Assembly: GCA_946811695.1 (NCBI GenBank)
Contig: OX328123.1
Location: forward strand, 122,105,118 to 122,169,117
Reading direction: 5' to 3'
Source of the DNA: Gonocerus acuteangulatus
Lineage: Eukaryota > Arthropoda > Insecta > Hemiptera > Coreidae
DNA length: 64,000 bases
Of this stretch, positions 1-9,945 are shown one piece after another. How positions within the stretch are numbered: position 1 is the stretch's first letter; the number at the start of each line of letters is the position of its first letter. Position numbers and translations under genes: made by a program. The notes beneath the pieces were generated by a model, which was given only the letters and a program-made list of their open reading frames with translations, was not told where the DNA came from and ran no database searches.

Positions 1-614
1 TTTGGAATTCATTTACTCAATTACCATTCTGCTAATTTTTTTTATCGTAGTATAAAAGTTTCGCTTTAGTAAATCGAAGCTTAAAATAAAATTTTTAAAT
101 ATTCGATAACAGAATATCCACTGAGTTATTCTCACCCTACTAGTCGCTGTTCTGTAGTTTAAGCCACGAACGTTAAAGGGTTAAACGATAACACTTATTC
201 AGAGCTATAGAATCTGTCTATTATTCAATATCCAGGAAATGGTGTTGCCTGAATATCATAGAATACTGTATCAGACCACGCATAAATATCACATTACAGT
301 GATTAAACACCGTAAGCCGACACGATATCACGGCATGGCTTAGGAGGTAACAATCCTTTGAATAAATATCAGCTCTAGACTTCCTACATTTATTAAGTAT
401 TTCCTTTGTGGGCGATTCTGAGTTCTTTTAGAATTTTATTATTAGGATAAACTCAAGGTTTTTGATATTAGGTCCGCTTCTTTTGATCTTCATTTCTTTA
501 CTACTCTTTTGAATTAGAGAGAAAACTGCGATATTGAAGAAGGAGAAATAAACATTACAACGATCTATGACATGATTTTAATAGAAAGATATAAGTCCGT
601 TCTGAGACAGAATT
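1..614. other. No gene recognised; short dispersed repeat at left edge
   Basis: AT-rich sequence without a convincing reading frame. Bases 5-40 are nearly the same as 4192-4230 (shared words ATTCATTTACT and AATTACCATTCT), so the edge begins inside a dispersed repeat. Nothing else is supported. Confidence 0.5.
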
Positions 615-664
615 CTAAATTGCCTCAGCGGTAGGAAATCCTAATACTCTACAACAATTAATTT

Positions 665-775
665 TGGTAAAATAACATGTTAGCACCTTCCTCCGAAGGA
701 AAGTAGCTATTGAGGTTGCACTCATGACGGAATTTTTGAAAAATTTCTTCAAATCTTTATCGATCCTACCTAGTA
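665..775 (-). repeat. Diverged repeat with protein-like conservation (copy A)
   Basis: Read on the minus strand, this stretch is about 80-85 percent identical by eye to 7020-7120 on the plus strand. The translations also stay close (KDLKKFFKNSVMS here, KDLKTLFNNSVMS there, both continuing SIATFL.RKVL). It may be the remnant of a mobile-element protein or simply a young repeat. I do not recognise the protein. Confidence 0.5.
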
Positions 776-801
776 GACACCGAAAATGACCCCAGTTAAA
801 A

Positions 802-804
<3 letters not shown>

Positions 805-867
<63 letters not shown>
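805..867. repeat. (TA)n microsatellite
   Basis: About 31 uninterrupted AT dinucleotides. It lies just left of sequence resembling the family E flank (GTTCGTTAACCA), the same position a (TA)n tract takes in family E copies elsewhere in the window. Confidence 0.95.
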
Positions 868-871
<4 letters not shown>

Positions 872-904
872 TATTAACACGATAGCGGCCAGAGTTTTTT
901 TTAT

Positions 905-1214
905 TCACGAAACGTGGTATATAGCGTTCAATTAGCAAACGATTGAACGAGTTCGTTAACCACCAAAATCGGTCCACCGGGAGGGGGGTTTACCCCGGAT
1001 CCAAAACACTAATTTGACCATGCCAGCCGTAGTTTTTGTTATATTTCAACGAAACTCAGTATTTGTTATGTTGATCTAAAGAGAGAAATACTTTGTAAAA
1101 ATAAACTAAATTGGTTCATTAGGAGGGGGGGTTTACTCCGGACCCACATTACCAATTTGCCTCTACCAGCCGTAATTGTTGTTACATTTCAACGAATCTC
1201 GGTATTCGTGGTGG
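905..1214 (+). repeat. ~143-bp tandem repeat, left part (about two units)
   Basis: Recurring landmarks are a G-run followed by TTTAC(C/T)CCGGA, then CCAGCCGTA, then ATTTCAACGAA. The G-run landmark falls near 975, 1118, 3651 and 3796. When the 2389-bp insertion between 1202 and 3591 is subtracted, the spacing is about 143, 143 and 146 bp. The array is therefore at least four units long and was split by the non-LTR element. Confidence 0.8.
1202..1214. repeat. Target-site duplication, left copy
   Basis: GTATTCGTGGTGG here is repeated exactly at 3591-3603, flanking the non-LTR element. The exact match of both copies indicates a recent insertion. Confidence 0.9.
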
Positions 1215-3590
1215 AACCTTCAAGCCTTACAAGGCTCCTGGAGGAGATGGCATTATCCCTGCTCAGCTAATCCATGGGAAAGAAAAGCTTGCAGGCACTC
1301 TAGCAGCCATGTTTCAGGCAAGCTATGCACATGGATACATCCCCTGTCTCTGGAGGGACACGGATGTGATCTTTATACCAAAGGGACCAACAAGGCCCCT
1401 GGACTTACCTAAGTCCTATAGACCTATAAGTCTCTCTTCCAACGTGCTGAAAACGATGGAGAAGGTAGTGGACATGCACATCAGGGAGGACCTCTTAGGA
1501 AGGCATCCTCTGCATGCCCAGCAATTTGCGTATCAAAAGGGCAAATCAACAGAAACTGCCCTGCATTATCTAGTGGGCAGAATAGAAGACTCACTTCAAA
1601 ACAAGGAAATTGCGCTATGTGCATTCCTGGATATAGAGGGTGCTTTTGACAATACCTCATATGCAGCCATAGAGGAGGCTACCAAGGAGTTTGGTGCTGA
1701 GCTCATCCTCAGAAGATGGGTTAGGGCTATGCTGGGAAGCCGGCGAATTAGAGCAAGGAAGGGGTGGGTCTCCACAAGAATAAGGGCAACTAGAGGTTGC
1801 CCCCAGGGAGGTGTTTTATCACCCCTGTTGTGGACAATGGTGGTGGACTCCCTCCTTAGAACTCTTTCTGAAGCTGGGTACGAGGTAATAGGATATGCGG
1901 ATGATATAGTGGTTATAGTAAGAGGGAGATTTCCGCATGTCCTAAAGGAACGTATGCAGCTGGCACTAAGAATGATTAGGAGATGGTGCCATAATCTTGG
2001 GTTAACGGTTAATCCTGAAAAGACCAAGGTAGTCCCTTTCTCTAGGAAAAGGAACCTGAATATGGAACCTATCCTGGTGGAGGGGTCTCCTGTACTGGTC
2101 ACAAATGAGATCAAGTATCTGGGAATAACACTGGATAGAAGGCTCACTTGGAATCTGCACCTCAATAAACAGATTGAGAAGGCAAAGGTCTCTTTATGGG
2201 CCTGTAACAGGCTCTGTGGAAAGACCTGGGGTATGAGTCCGAGGATGCTCCTCTGGCTATACACTGCTGTAGTAAGGCCTATGGTAACATACGCAGCACT
2301 AGTCTGGTGGACAAAAACTGAGGAGAAGACCGCAGCCAGCAGGCTAGAAAGAGTCCAAAGGCTAGCATGCCTGGGAATCACAGGGGCAATCAGGACGTGC
2401 CCTACTGCAGCGATGGAAGCAATCATAGGATTAACACCGCTAGCTATCCGCATCAAGCGAGAGGCCCTGATTGGTGCACTGAGAATCCAGTCCCTCAAAG
2501 TGAGCAAGGATGAGACTAGGGGACATCTCAGGATTCTGCAAAGACTAAAAGAGAGCGATCTATGCCTCACCCGGTCGGATGAGATGACACGGACACTTGT
2601 TTTTGACAAGCAGTTCAGTGTTGTCATTCCTAGTCGACAGAGCTGGGAGGAAGGACAGGATAGTTTCCAAAGAGACTCATTGGTTTGGTACACCGATGGC
2701 TCTCTTAAGGATGAGAGGGCTGGTGCAGGGGTATATGGTCCCAGAACAGAAATAGCCATAGCTCTTGGATCCTTTGCTACAGTCTTCCAATCGGAAGTTC
2801 ATGCAATTGAGATTGCAGCCCGAGAAAATCTAAGAAAAGGTGTTAAAGGGCAAAGAATACGAATAAATAGTGACAGTCAAGCTGCACTGAAGGCACTGGC
2901 ATCGCATAGTGTCTCCTCAAAACTAGTGCTCGATTGTCACAATGCCCTAAGTGATCTGGGCAGGCGTAACAGGGTTACGCTTGTGTGGGTGCCGGGACAT
3001 GAGGGCATTGAGGGCAATGAGAAGGCCGATGAGCTGGCAAGGAAGGGATCGGAGGAGATACTTCATGGTCCTGAGCCGTTCTTTGGTGTTTCAAAAAGCT
3101 TTGTCAAAAAGGTAGTAAATGCCTGGGAACAAGAAGAAATTCAAAAGAATTGGCAGGATAAGCCAGGTATGAGGCAGGCAAAGCTACTTGTCCGGATCTC
3201 GAAAGATAGGGCAGGGTATTTCCTTCAACTAACAAGAATAGAATTAAGAAGGATAGTCGGACTTCTCTCTGGACATGGTCCGCTAAGAAAACACCTGTGC
3301 ACGATGGGGCTAATAGAGGACCCTACATGTCGCTGGTGCCTCGAAGAAGAGGAAACCTCACAGCACGTCCTCTGCGAATGTGAGGCCTTGGCCTACAATA
3401 GGCTAGTGCACATAGGGAAGGCAATTGCTACGCCCAAGGACATAGCCGAGGCTACTCCCAAGGAGCTCAAGCTATACGTGAGGAGCTGCAAGCTAGAAAG
3501 GGAGTAAGACAGGGACGCAAATCACAATAGATCCAATAGGGTCGCGGTGAACAAGGGCGTAGGGCCCAGGTCCCTTTGTATTGTATTGTT
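1215..3590 (+). mobile_element. 5'-truncated I-superfamily non-LTR element
   Basis: The element runs from just after the left duplication to just before the right one. Its 3' untranslated part is only about 80 bp and ends in a short iterated tail (TTGTATTGTATTGTT) instead of poly(A). It is inserted in the same orientation as the surrounding 143-bp repeat is written here. Confidence 0.9.
1216..3507 (+). CDS. Non-LTR retrotransposon RT-RNase H protein, 5'-truncated
   Basis: Reverse transcriptase and RNase H of a non-LTR retrotransposon, which copies its own RNA into DNA at a nicked target. The frame is open from 1216 (translation starts TFKPYKAPGGDGI, inside the RT domain), so the ATG at 1309 is internal and the true N-terminus and endonuclease are missing. 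Counting from the 1309 Met, the RT motifs are FLDIEGAFD (about 106-114), GCPQGGVLSPLLW (163-175), GYADD (195-199) and YLGITLDRRLTW. RNase H follows with WYTDGS (about 461), an acidic E in QSEVHAIE, SDSQAAL and GHEGIEGNEKADELA. The C-terminal zinc motif is CRWC...HVLCEC (about 670). No stop or frameshift interrupts it. RT plus RNase H plus C-terminal zinc motif points to the I superfamily (I/R1/Loa-like); I cannot fix the clade. The insertion splits a tandem repeat and has a perfect 13-bp duplication. Confidence 0.93.
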   Translation, partial: TFKPYKAPGGDGIIPAQLIHGKEKLAGTLAAMFQASYAHGYIPCLWRDTDVIFIPKGPTRPLDLPKSYRPISLSSNVLKTMEKVVDMHIREDLLGRHPLHAQQFAYQKGKSTETALHYLVGRIEDSLQNKEIALCAFLDIEGAFDNTSYAAIEEATKEFGAELILRRWVRAMLGSRRIRARKGWVSTRIRATRGCPQGGVLSPLLWTMVVDSLLRTLSEAGYEVIGYADDIVVIVRGRFPHVLKERMQLALRMIRRWCHNLGLTVNPEKTKVVPFSRKRNLNMEPILVEGSPVLVTNEIKYLGITLDRRLTWNLHLNKQIEKAKVSLWACNRLCGKTWGMSPRMLLWLYTAVVRPMVTYAALVWWTKTEEKTAASRLERVQRLACLGITGAIRTCPTAAMEAIIGLTPLAIRIKREALIGALRIQSLKVSKDETRGHLRILQRLKESDLCLTRSDEMTRTLVFDKQFSVVIPSRQSWEEGQDSFQRDSLVWYTDGSLKDERAGAGVYGPRTEIAIALGSFATVFQSEVHAIEIAARENLRKGVKGQRIRINSDSQAALKALASHSVSSKLVLDCHNALSDLGRRNRVTLVWVPGHEGIEGNEKADELARKGSEEILHGPEPFFGVSKSFVKKVVNAWEQEEIQKNWQDKPGMRQAKLLVRISKDRAGYFLQLTRIELRRIVGLLSGHGPLRKHLCTMGLIEDPTCRWCLEEEETSQHVLCECEALAYNRLVHIGKAIATPKDIAEATPKELKLYVRSCKLERE

Positions 3591-3603
3591 GTATTCGTGG
3601 TGG
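3591..3603. repeat. Target-site duplication, right copy
   Basis: Exact copy of 1202-1214; the 143-bp repeat resumes directly after it. Confidence 0.9.
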
Positions 3604-3850
3604 TAATCAACAGAGAAAAATGGGTTGTAAAAATGAACTAAATCGGGTTATTTGGAGGGGGGGGGGGTTACTCCGGACCTAAAGTACTAATATACTCATA
3701 CCGGTCGTAATTTCTGCTGTATTGAAACGAAACGCGGTATACGTCGTGGGTATCTCGTGCGAAAGAAGTGTTGTAAAAATGAAGTAAATCGGTCTATTGG
3801 AAAGGAGGGTTTACTTTAAACTCTGTTTCATTTTAATTAGCCCGCCAGAC
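3604..3850 (+). repeat. ~143-bp tandem repeat, right part
   Basis: Continuation of the array interrupted by the retrotransposon: G-run, TTACTCCGGA, a CCGGTCGTA landmark and ATTGAAACGAA, then a second decayed unit ending near 3850. Confidence 0.75.
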
Positions 3851-4274
3851 GTAGGTTCACAAAGCCGCCGCGAGGAGTGCTATTTCCCACTTAGGGGACC
3901 TGCGTCAGATCGAAAGACGGAAAATGAAGTTTTTGTGTATTTATTAAGTAGTACAATATCATGTATTAACATAACTCTGGAAGCAAATTATTTACAAAAT
4001 TAATAATTGAACAGTTCTCATAAGAAATGTAAATGAGCAGAACTATTCACGTTTTTATTTTATTTACATAGGTTATTTACAGCAAATTATTCAGTAATTT
4101 TGTCTACACTACAAAAATTCTGAGGAAAGTGCTTAGTTATGCAGCTCCTGCGTGACGGGCTTTTTTTGTTATTTTATCCAGTTTCAGCTAATTTTTAGAA
4201 TTCATTTACTTAATTACCATTCTTCTAATTACCATTAAATTACTCATTTTACTGCTAAATGTAAAACAACCAAT
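3851..4274. other. No gene recognised
   Basis: AT-rich spacer. Apart from the 4192-4230 copy of the window-edge repeat I see nothing. Confidence 0.5.
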
Positions 4275-4438
4275 TATTTATTTATTTAAATTTTAATGCC
4301 CATTATAATTAACTGAGAATTTTAGGAATGGTTATCTATAGGTCACCACCCTTTTCTAGGTAGTGGGAATCGAACCCACGACCCTTGGCACGGAGTTTTA
4401 AGTTTTCATGCCTTAACACTCACGCCACTGGGCTCCTA
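4275..4438 (-). mobile_element. tRNA-derived SINE, family B
   Basis: On the minus strand the head reads GGAGCCCAGTGGCGTGAG and a pol III B box GGTTCGATTCC follows. The 3' part carries GGGTGG...CTATAGATAACC and ends in A/T-rich (AAATAAATAAAT-like) sequence. A second copy lies at 9612-9795. It is SINE-like and not a functional tRNA gene, because the tRNA cloverleaf is incomplete. Confidence 0.75.
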
Positions 4439-4439
4439 A

Positions 4440-5050
4440 AACAACGAGTTAAACGGAAACAAAAACCCTTTAGAAAGAACAAAACTAACACTTTCCAAGT
4501 TTTCGAAAATTTCTTCAGAACGTTTTAGTTGCAAATAAATGTATAGTAAGCTTCCGAATGATCACTTTCAAACCGTTTTAGTTGCAAATAAATGTATAGT
4601 AAGCTTCCGAATGATCACTTTCAAACCGTTTTAGTTGCAAATAAATGTATAGTAAGCTTCCGAATGATCACTTTCAAACCGTTTTCGAGATATTAATGAA
4701 AATGTAGAATTTCCAACATGAAGAAAATATTTCAATTGAGTCCAACGATTTTAAATATCAAAACCGAAAGTGAGTTTGAAAAACTATGTAATAATATAAA
4801 TTATTTTCTCTACGTTAGAGAACCTATAAAAACGAATTTGACTTTTGAAATTAGAAAAAAGATATTTGTACCAAATTTTATAAAAATGGAAATTTGGTAC
4901 AAAAATGTTTCGTTGAATTACAGTCAAGTTCGTTAACCAACAGAATCCTTCCAACGGAACATAGTTTGAAGGGGCGAAAATCGCGCGAAAAGAATTTTAA
5001 CGCTTACGTTTTCAAGTAATTATGCTTGCAGGTACTGTTTTTATAAGTAA
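4440..5050 (-). repeat. Diverged family E copy
   Basis: It shares with family E the order TTTTCGAGATATTAA, TTTCAATTGAGTCC, GTTCGTTAACCA, GGGGCGAAA, TTTTAACGCTTACG and GCTTGCAGGTACT. It is too decayed to define ends and contains the 53-bp triplication described separately. Confidence 0.65.
4522..4680 (+). repeat. 53-bp unit repeated three times without visible change
   Basis: Units start at 4522, 4575 and 4628 and each begins GTTTTAGTTGCAAATAAATG. The three copies look identical, so the local amplification is recent compared with the decayed repeat around it. Confidence 0.92.
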
Positions 5051-6525
5051 TCTAACGTAGAGAACTGAATGAATGGGGATGCTTATTAATTATTCAATAT
5101 AATATATGTAATGTATTTAATGTGGCAGAAGGTCGAATTTCAATTACTACACAACGTTTTTATTTTTTGGAGGAGAAGGCTGTAATGTCATATTATTTTA
5201 AATATTCCTCAAGGCGTAAAAAAAAAAAAGAGAGAAACATTTAGAGCAAAATAAAGGAGTAGTGATAACAGTTGACCTTCTATCACATAAAATACAACAT
5301 GAAAAATAGGGTCACCATCTTATATTAGGTGCGTATAAGACCAAAATTAGTATAAACAACGTCGTGGTTGTCATTGGAGAGTAGGGAAATTGACGTCAAG
5401 ATGTAATCATAACCCAAAAAAAAACTAACGTCGAAAAAAAAGGCCAAGTTCCAGGCCCCTCCCAAAGACAGTTTGCCTATGAATGTTATGATATAGTATT
5501 GGGCTAAGTTTTAGGCTCTTAATACCTTGTCAAGAACCTAATAATACCCTCTCACTTATTTGTGCGATTCCAACATAGACACTTTTCGTTAACTCATATA
5601 CGGCTGTGGCCGATTTAACTGACATAGAGTATCATACAAACCCGATCATCTTAAGCCATCAAAGATTTATAAATTTCTATGTTCCATCGCTTATATCTCA
5701 GAAACTATTCAATGTAGAAATATGAAACTTTCCAATTTTACTCATGTCTAGTAGTATAATACCAGTGTAAAATTTCATAATTTTACCTTTAACTGGCCAA
5801 ACTTATGAGTTTAAACCCGGATCTACTACTTCGTGTAATATATACAGAGTGTGTTGGCCGGAACTTGGACTTGCGCATTAGCGTGCGTTTAGATCTCGAC
5901 TGCTTACACACTTTAGCGGTTACAAACACATTGAGTCTTACATCAAGACGTAAAAAGTGCTGGACGTATGTTGATTTATTATGAAAACATTAAAGCCAAG
6001 GACTTGGAGGAGTCGGACTTCGGGTAGGGATATGGATGAGAACGAAAGCTAACGAGAAAGTTGCTCGGATCCATATCTAGAGATGCTTCTCTAATCGTCT
6101 TGATGAACCAGCAACTATGTAGTTATTAGTTCTTCTTTACACAAACTCAAGGGGTACAATAAAACCTCTTACTTTTAATTGTATTATAGTCTTTTCACTT
6201 ATTTAGCGTAAAATTTATTTTTATTTATTGTTGTTGATGCTCCGCATCTAAGGCGAATAGCATTTAATTCTGAATGAAACCATTTTCAAAGCGGTGTCTG
6301 CAACTGTTCAAACACCTACTTTTCCAAACTAACTTTAAATTTGGGTATTGAGAAACGATTGATTGGAACTTGTTCCAGATATTCGACATTCATCTAATCT
6401 AAAATATTTAAATGTTGGTTGCGTCTGGAGGTAAGGAAGTATTTAAAAAAATGTAATAATGGACATGTAAAGTTTTACGATCTTAGTATATTTTCTAAAA
6501 TATATCTTAATTGGGTTCTGAATAA
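5051..6525. other. No gene; includes a dispersed repeat at about 5686-5910
   Basis: The stretch 5686-5910 (CGCTTATATCTCAGAAACT, GTGTAAAATTTCATAA, GGCCGGAACTTGG, GCGTGCG) recurs at 29693-29910. The rest shows no reading frame or element I can name. Confidence 0.6.
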
Positions 6526-6685
6526 AACTCTGTTTTTTGGGCAATATTATTTTGCATTTTCCCCTATGGGGAGTACCTGCTGTTTCACGGTAAGTCTAGC
6601 CAACACTTACTTACGCAAGAGGTACATTATAGCAAGATTTCAAGGTGCATAAAACACTTCATGAAACGTGCGGTTACCAGCTCTT
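6526..6685 (+). repeat. Dispersed repeat, copy 1 (partner 58138-58306)
   Basis: The two stretches share TTTGCA(T/C)...CCCCTATG, CAGTACCTG, AAGAGGTACATTATAGCAA, ATTTCAAGGTGCATAAAACA and GTGCGGTTAC in the same order and orientation. Termini are not defined. Confidence 0.8.
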
Positions 6686-6984
6686 ATCAAGCATTTTCTA
6701 TATAATTAATAATTAAATGAACCTTTACTCAGAGCTAGGAATTGGTAATATAGGTGGAAAGTAAATACCTGTAAGAAGATGATTCTCAAGCTGAGGTTAT
6801 AAGTTTTGGTAATCATAACATATTCCACAGATGAGGCATCAAGAGGGTGTGAAACATGTAGGGAAAAGAATAAATAAACAACTGAAGTGTAATTTGATGT
6901 GTTATTGACCTTCTCTCTATTCCACGAATTCTTTAATTTTCTTTAGATTTCATATATTCTTCATTTTACGAGAGACATTTTTAT

Positions 6985-7197
6985 TTGTCAGAGTTGATAA
7001 AACCCGAAATTCCTAGAATGTGGCTGGTTAATAAAGATTTGAAGACACTTTTCAACAATTCCGTAATGAGTACACCCTCAATAGCTACTTTTCTTAGCAG
7101 GAAAGTGCTTAAAACCAACTCCTATTTCAATATACAAATAAAGTTTATGTCTGAAGATGAGGAAAGGATTCATTATACTACTGAATCCTTATCTTAG
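6985..7197 (+). other. Short unrecognised reading frame overlapping conserved block (copy B)
   Basis: A 70-residue frame whose middle (KDLKTLFNNSVMS ... SIATFLSRKVL) matches the minus-strand translation of 665-775. I do not recognise a domain. The similarity extends through DNA as well as protein, so it is more likely a dispersed repeat than a gene. Confidence 0.35.
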
Positions 7198-7479
7198 AGG
7201 ACAAACGGATGTGTGAATAAGTAATTATCCTGGTGATAAACATGAACACCTTCTGATATTTCTGACATAATAGTAACTGTAGATGATAAAAGTGGTAGAG
7301 AACTTAAAGTAAATCGGTGAAGTCGGTTTAGAACAGATAGCACAGAGACTTCTCTATTTGGGCAGTACCAGAAGATTACAGGTGAAGATTCCAGAGCCTT
7401 CAGAAATAATATAAACTACCTACTCGTACAATAAGTGATGTGTGACGATATAAAGTACGGTATCTATTCTCGGTCAACT
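7198..7479. other. No gene recognised
   Basis: Nothing beyond AT-rich sequence seen here. Confidence 0.5.
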
Positions 7480-8110
7480 ACCACAAAAACAACCAATTAA
7501 AAAGTGAGCTAAACAACTACAAAAACCCGTTTCTCCGATTGATATCGCCTAATCGAAAATTGCTTCAGAATCTTTTTTGTAGTGCTTTTAGTAAGCTTTT
7601 GAATGGTTACCTTCCGCTTACCAAGATTCCCAACCGTTTTCGAGATATTAAGGAAAATATACGAAGCTCCCAAAACTTTTCACGTCTAAAAATAAAAGAT
7701 TTTATTCTAATCCTTCCATAACTCCGAACGTAACCAAAATTATAACATCTTTGTTTACATGAATTTCAAACATGCAGAAAATATTTTAAATGAATCCTAT
7801 GATTCTAAGTACCCAAACCAAAAACTTGATTCAACAAACATTTTTCCACTTTTCTGGAAAACGGTTAAAGCTATCGCCTTAAAAATGGTTGCATTCGTTT
7901 TTATGGGGTCTCTCGTGGTCTAGTGGCTAGCGCGCTGGATTCATGAGCGGGAGATGGTGGGTTCGATTCCCACCGGCGGCAGGAATTCCTGGCTGCACCC
8001 TGGAGGCCGGCGCAAATGGCCAAGAATTATGTCGATGCGCCGTAAAAAAAAATAAATAAATAAACGCGGTTCGTCCCTATGAAGGGAGGGAGGAACCGCG
8101 CTAAAAGAAA
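7480..8110 (-). mobile_element. Family E copy, truncated, with a SINE inside
   Basis: On the minus strand this carries family E words (AATCGGAG, CTCGAAAACGG, TTAAGG, CCAAAACGATTCC-type spacing), and its right edge at 8065-8108 is the family E hairpin end (GGAGGGAGGAACCGCGCTAA). The central part including the (TA)n tract is missing, and a family A SINE (7905-8064) sits at the junction. Confidence 0.7.
7905..8064 (+). mobile_element. tRNA-derived SINE, family A
   Basis: Head GGGGTCTCTCGTGG, A box TGGTCTAGTGG and B box GGTTCGATTCC within the first 80 bp, then a family-specific body (GGCAGGAATTCCTGG, CTGCACCCTGGA, GGCGCAAATGGCC) and an A-rich AAATAAATAAATAAA tail. At least eight full or partial copies occur in this window. 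Confidence 0.9.
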
Positions 8111-8140
8111 TATTAAAGATCAAAAATATCATTACACTAT

Positions 8141-8148
8141 ATTATTAT
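8141..8148. repeat. 8-bp target duplication of hAT element
   Basis: ATTATTAT here and at 9489-9496. Confidence 0.85.
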
Positions 8149-9488
8149 TAGAGCCCGGAAGTTAGGCAAAATGCCTTTTTTTATCTGACTGGATATATTG
8201 ACGAATCAGATAGGGATAAATATGTTTTCGTGCATTTAGGAAGTGTAGTGACAATTTTTTGTAGCCTTTTTTTGCCTATTTTAAGATGTAATGCCTTTTT
8301 TTGCCTTTTTTGATCGTTATGCAATTTTTTTCTGCGATTTACACATTTTAAAAAGCACATAATGAATTTCCAAACGTCGAAGACAAATAAGGTTGCACAA
8401 ATTAAATTAAATGCCGTCACAAATATCTATCTAGAATCTTGTTCCCTGCAAATCGTTTATTTGTTTGAAATGGTTTCACAGTTGTTCACAAATTCATTAA
8501 TGTTACTCTGGCCGAATGCAATATGGGATGAAGAACCTCATTTTTGTCAAAGACGTGGCACCTTACATGGAAAAAGCAGCTAACGTCTTGAAAGTTCTCT
8601 TTCCTAAAATGCTCCACCTCACATCTAGCCCTAGGTCTGCACAGCAATTGCTGAAGAGATAAAATGTTTGTATCCGTGGATATGTTAGTTTCGAATACCA
8701 AGAACATCTTCCTAAAATGACCCTCCCGAATTCGGGTTTTCAAGGTCGTGGCACCACAGCTCTCTTTACCTCCACAGCCAGATGAAGAACCTGGATCTCA
8801 GCAGTCATATATTACAGCAACGATTTGGACGAAACGTGAGGTACTTTCTGCCGTATCAGTAGACAAGATGGTTCAGTTCGCGAGGTAAAAAAATTATTGG
8901 GATAAACAATGATTTGGCATTTATAACAGCACATTATAGTGTGATACCAGAAGCAATCTTCAATTTAGAGAAAAGAGATGATTCGCTAGTATCATCTATA
9001 AGCACCTAGAGGAAAAGGAAGCCGTGTTAGGGAAAAGTGTATACATGCTTTGAGTGCTAATATGGACGTTGAAAAAATTCATATTCTTCTGATGTGTGTC
9101 TGTTTTAATTGGGATGTGTCCTTTTGTAATAGCTTGCTTCAAATTTTGCCAATCACTTCAGTGGAAGTAGAACTTTCCTTTTCCATGATGAAAAACATTC
9201 TTTCTAACAAGCGTCTGTCTTTGAGAGTTGATATTTTGAAAAAACACCTTGTTGGGCTAGTAACCACGAAAAGTAAGAGTAAGTACGCTAATTATGTGAT
9301 AAATTGATAATAAAGAAATGAATGAGTATTCAAAATACATATTTTCATTAATAATGAGTGAGATTCCTCTTTGCCTTCACTCCTTATAAATGCCTATTTT
9401 AATTACAGTACTGCCTATTTCCAGTATTTTAAGTGCCTTTTTGCCTGCCTATTTTAACCAAAAATAAATGCCTAACTTCCGGGCTCTA
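8149..9488 (+). mobile_element. hAT DNA transposon, complete ends, decayed transposase
   Basis: Perfect 20-bp terminal inverted repeats (left TAGAGCCCGGAAGTTAGGCA; right is its reverse complement at 9469-9488) are flanked by an 8-bp duplication ATTATTAT, the size hAT transposases make. Inside both ends the word TGCCT/TGCCTTTTT repeats many times, as expected of subterminal transposase-binding sites. At 1340 bp it is shorter than a typical autonomous hAT element, so it is an internally shortened, non-autonomous copy. Confidence 0.92.
8520..9307 (+). pseudogene. hAT transposase remnant
   Basis: Broken transposase of the hAT element around it. Across shifting frames, 8540-8720 reads FVKDVAPYMEKAANVLKVLF and PKMLHLTSSPRSAQQLL, which resembles the hAT catalytic-core stretch around LFPKMLHVTCLAH; frameshifts and stops are present. 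The last part (9050-9307) is open for 85 codons and ends with the hAT C-terminal dimerisation block (LLQILPITSVEVELSFSMMK followed by NILSNKRLSL). hAT transposases are usually 600 or more residues; here much of the middle is gone. It cannot make an active enzyme, and whether the open 85-codon tail is ever translated is unknown. Confidence 0.85.
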
Positions 9489-9611
9489 ATTATTATAGTT
9501 TACCTCGTTGTTTTGATAATCTTTGAATATTCTTAAGTACGTTCTATGAAAACTATTGTTTATATAAGCGAAAAAAAAATTATAAGCGATGTTTATTTGT
9601 CGATCTAACAT

Positions 9612-9795
9612 TTTTATTTAAATTTTAACGTCCATTATTATTAGCTAAGAATTTTTGGACGGGTTATCTATAGGCTACCACCCTTTTCTAGCCAGGATAG
9701 GGTGGATGCCTTTTCTTTTTTCTCAAGAAAAGCAACCACCCCATAGTGGGAATCGAACCCGCGACCCTTGGTACAGATTGTTAAGTGCTCACGCA
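9612..9795 (-). mobile_element. tRNA-derived SINE, family B
   Basis: B box GGTTCGATTCC on the minus strand, then CCCACTATGGGGTGG and the body words GGTAGCCTATAGATAACCCG shared with the 4275-4438 copy. This copy has an extra CTTTTCTTTTTTCTCAAGAAAAG hairpin-like insert in the middle. Confidence 0.75.
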
Positions 9796-9796
9796 T

Positions 9797-9945
9797 TGTT
9801 TTTAATTATTATTTTTGGTGATTCTGTATAGCTGTTTGTTTTTTTGATGAAGAAGGCATGCCAAAACGTTCGAAATATAGATTATTCTGAAAATGTTACG
9901 TTTTCTCTTAGCCGAATTCCAACCAGTCCATGACTTCTTATCATA
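9797..9945 (+). repeat. Penelope-type end sequence, copy 1
   Basis: GATGAAGAAGGCATGCC, AAAACGTTCG, TAGATT.TTCTGAAAAT and TCTTAGCCGAAT match 48900-49025 in order. Both resemble the end found 3' of the Penelope-like RT at 47980 (CTGAAGA ... GCCGAAACGTT). Confidence 0.6.

Noticed and set aside
1596..2759. 387-codon minus-strand frame
   Set aside because: Shadow of the RT-RNase H frame on the plus strand; no domain on this strand.
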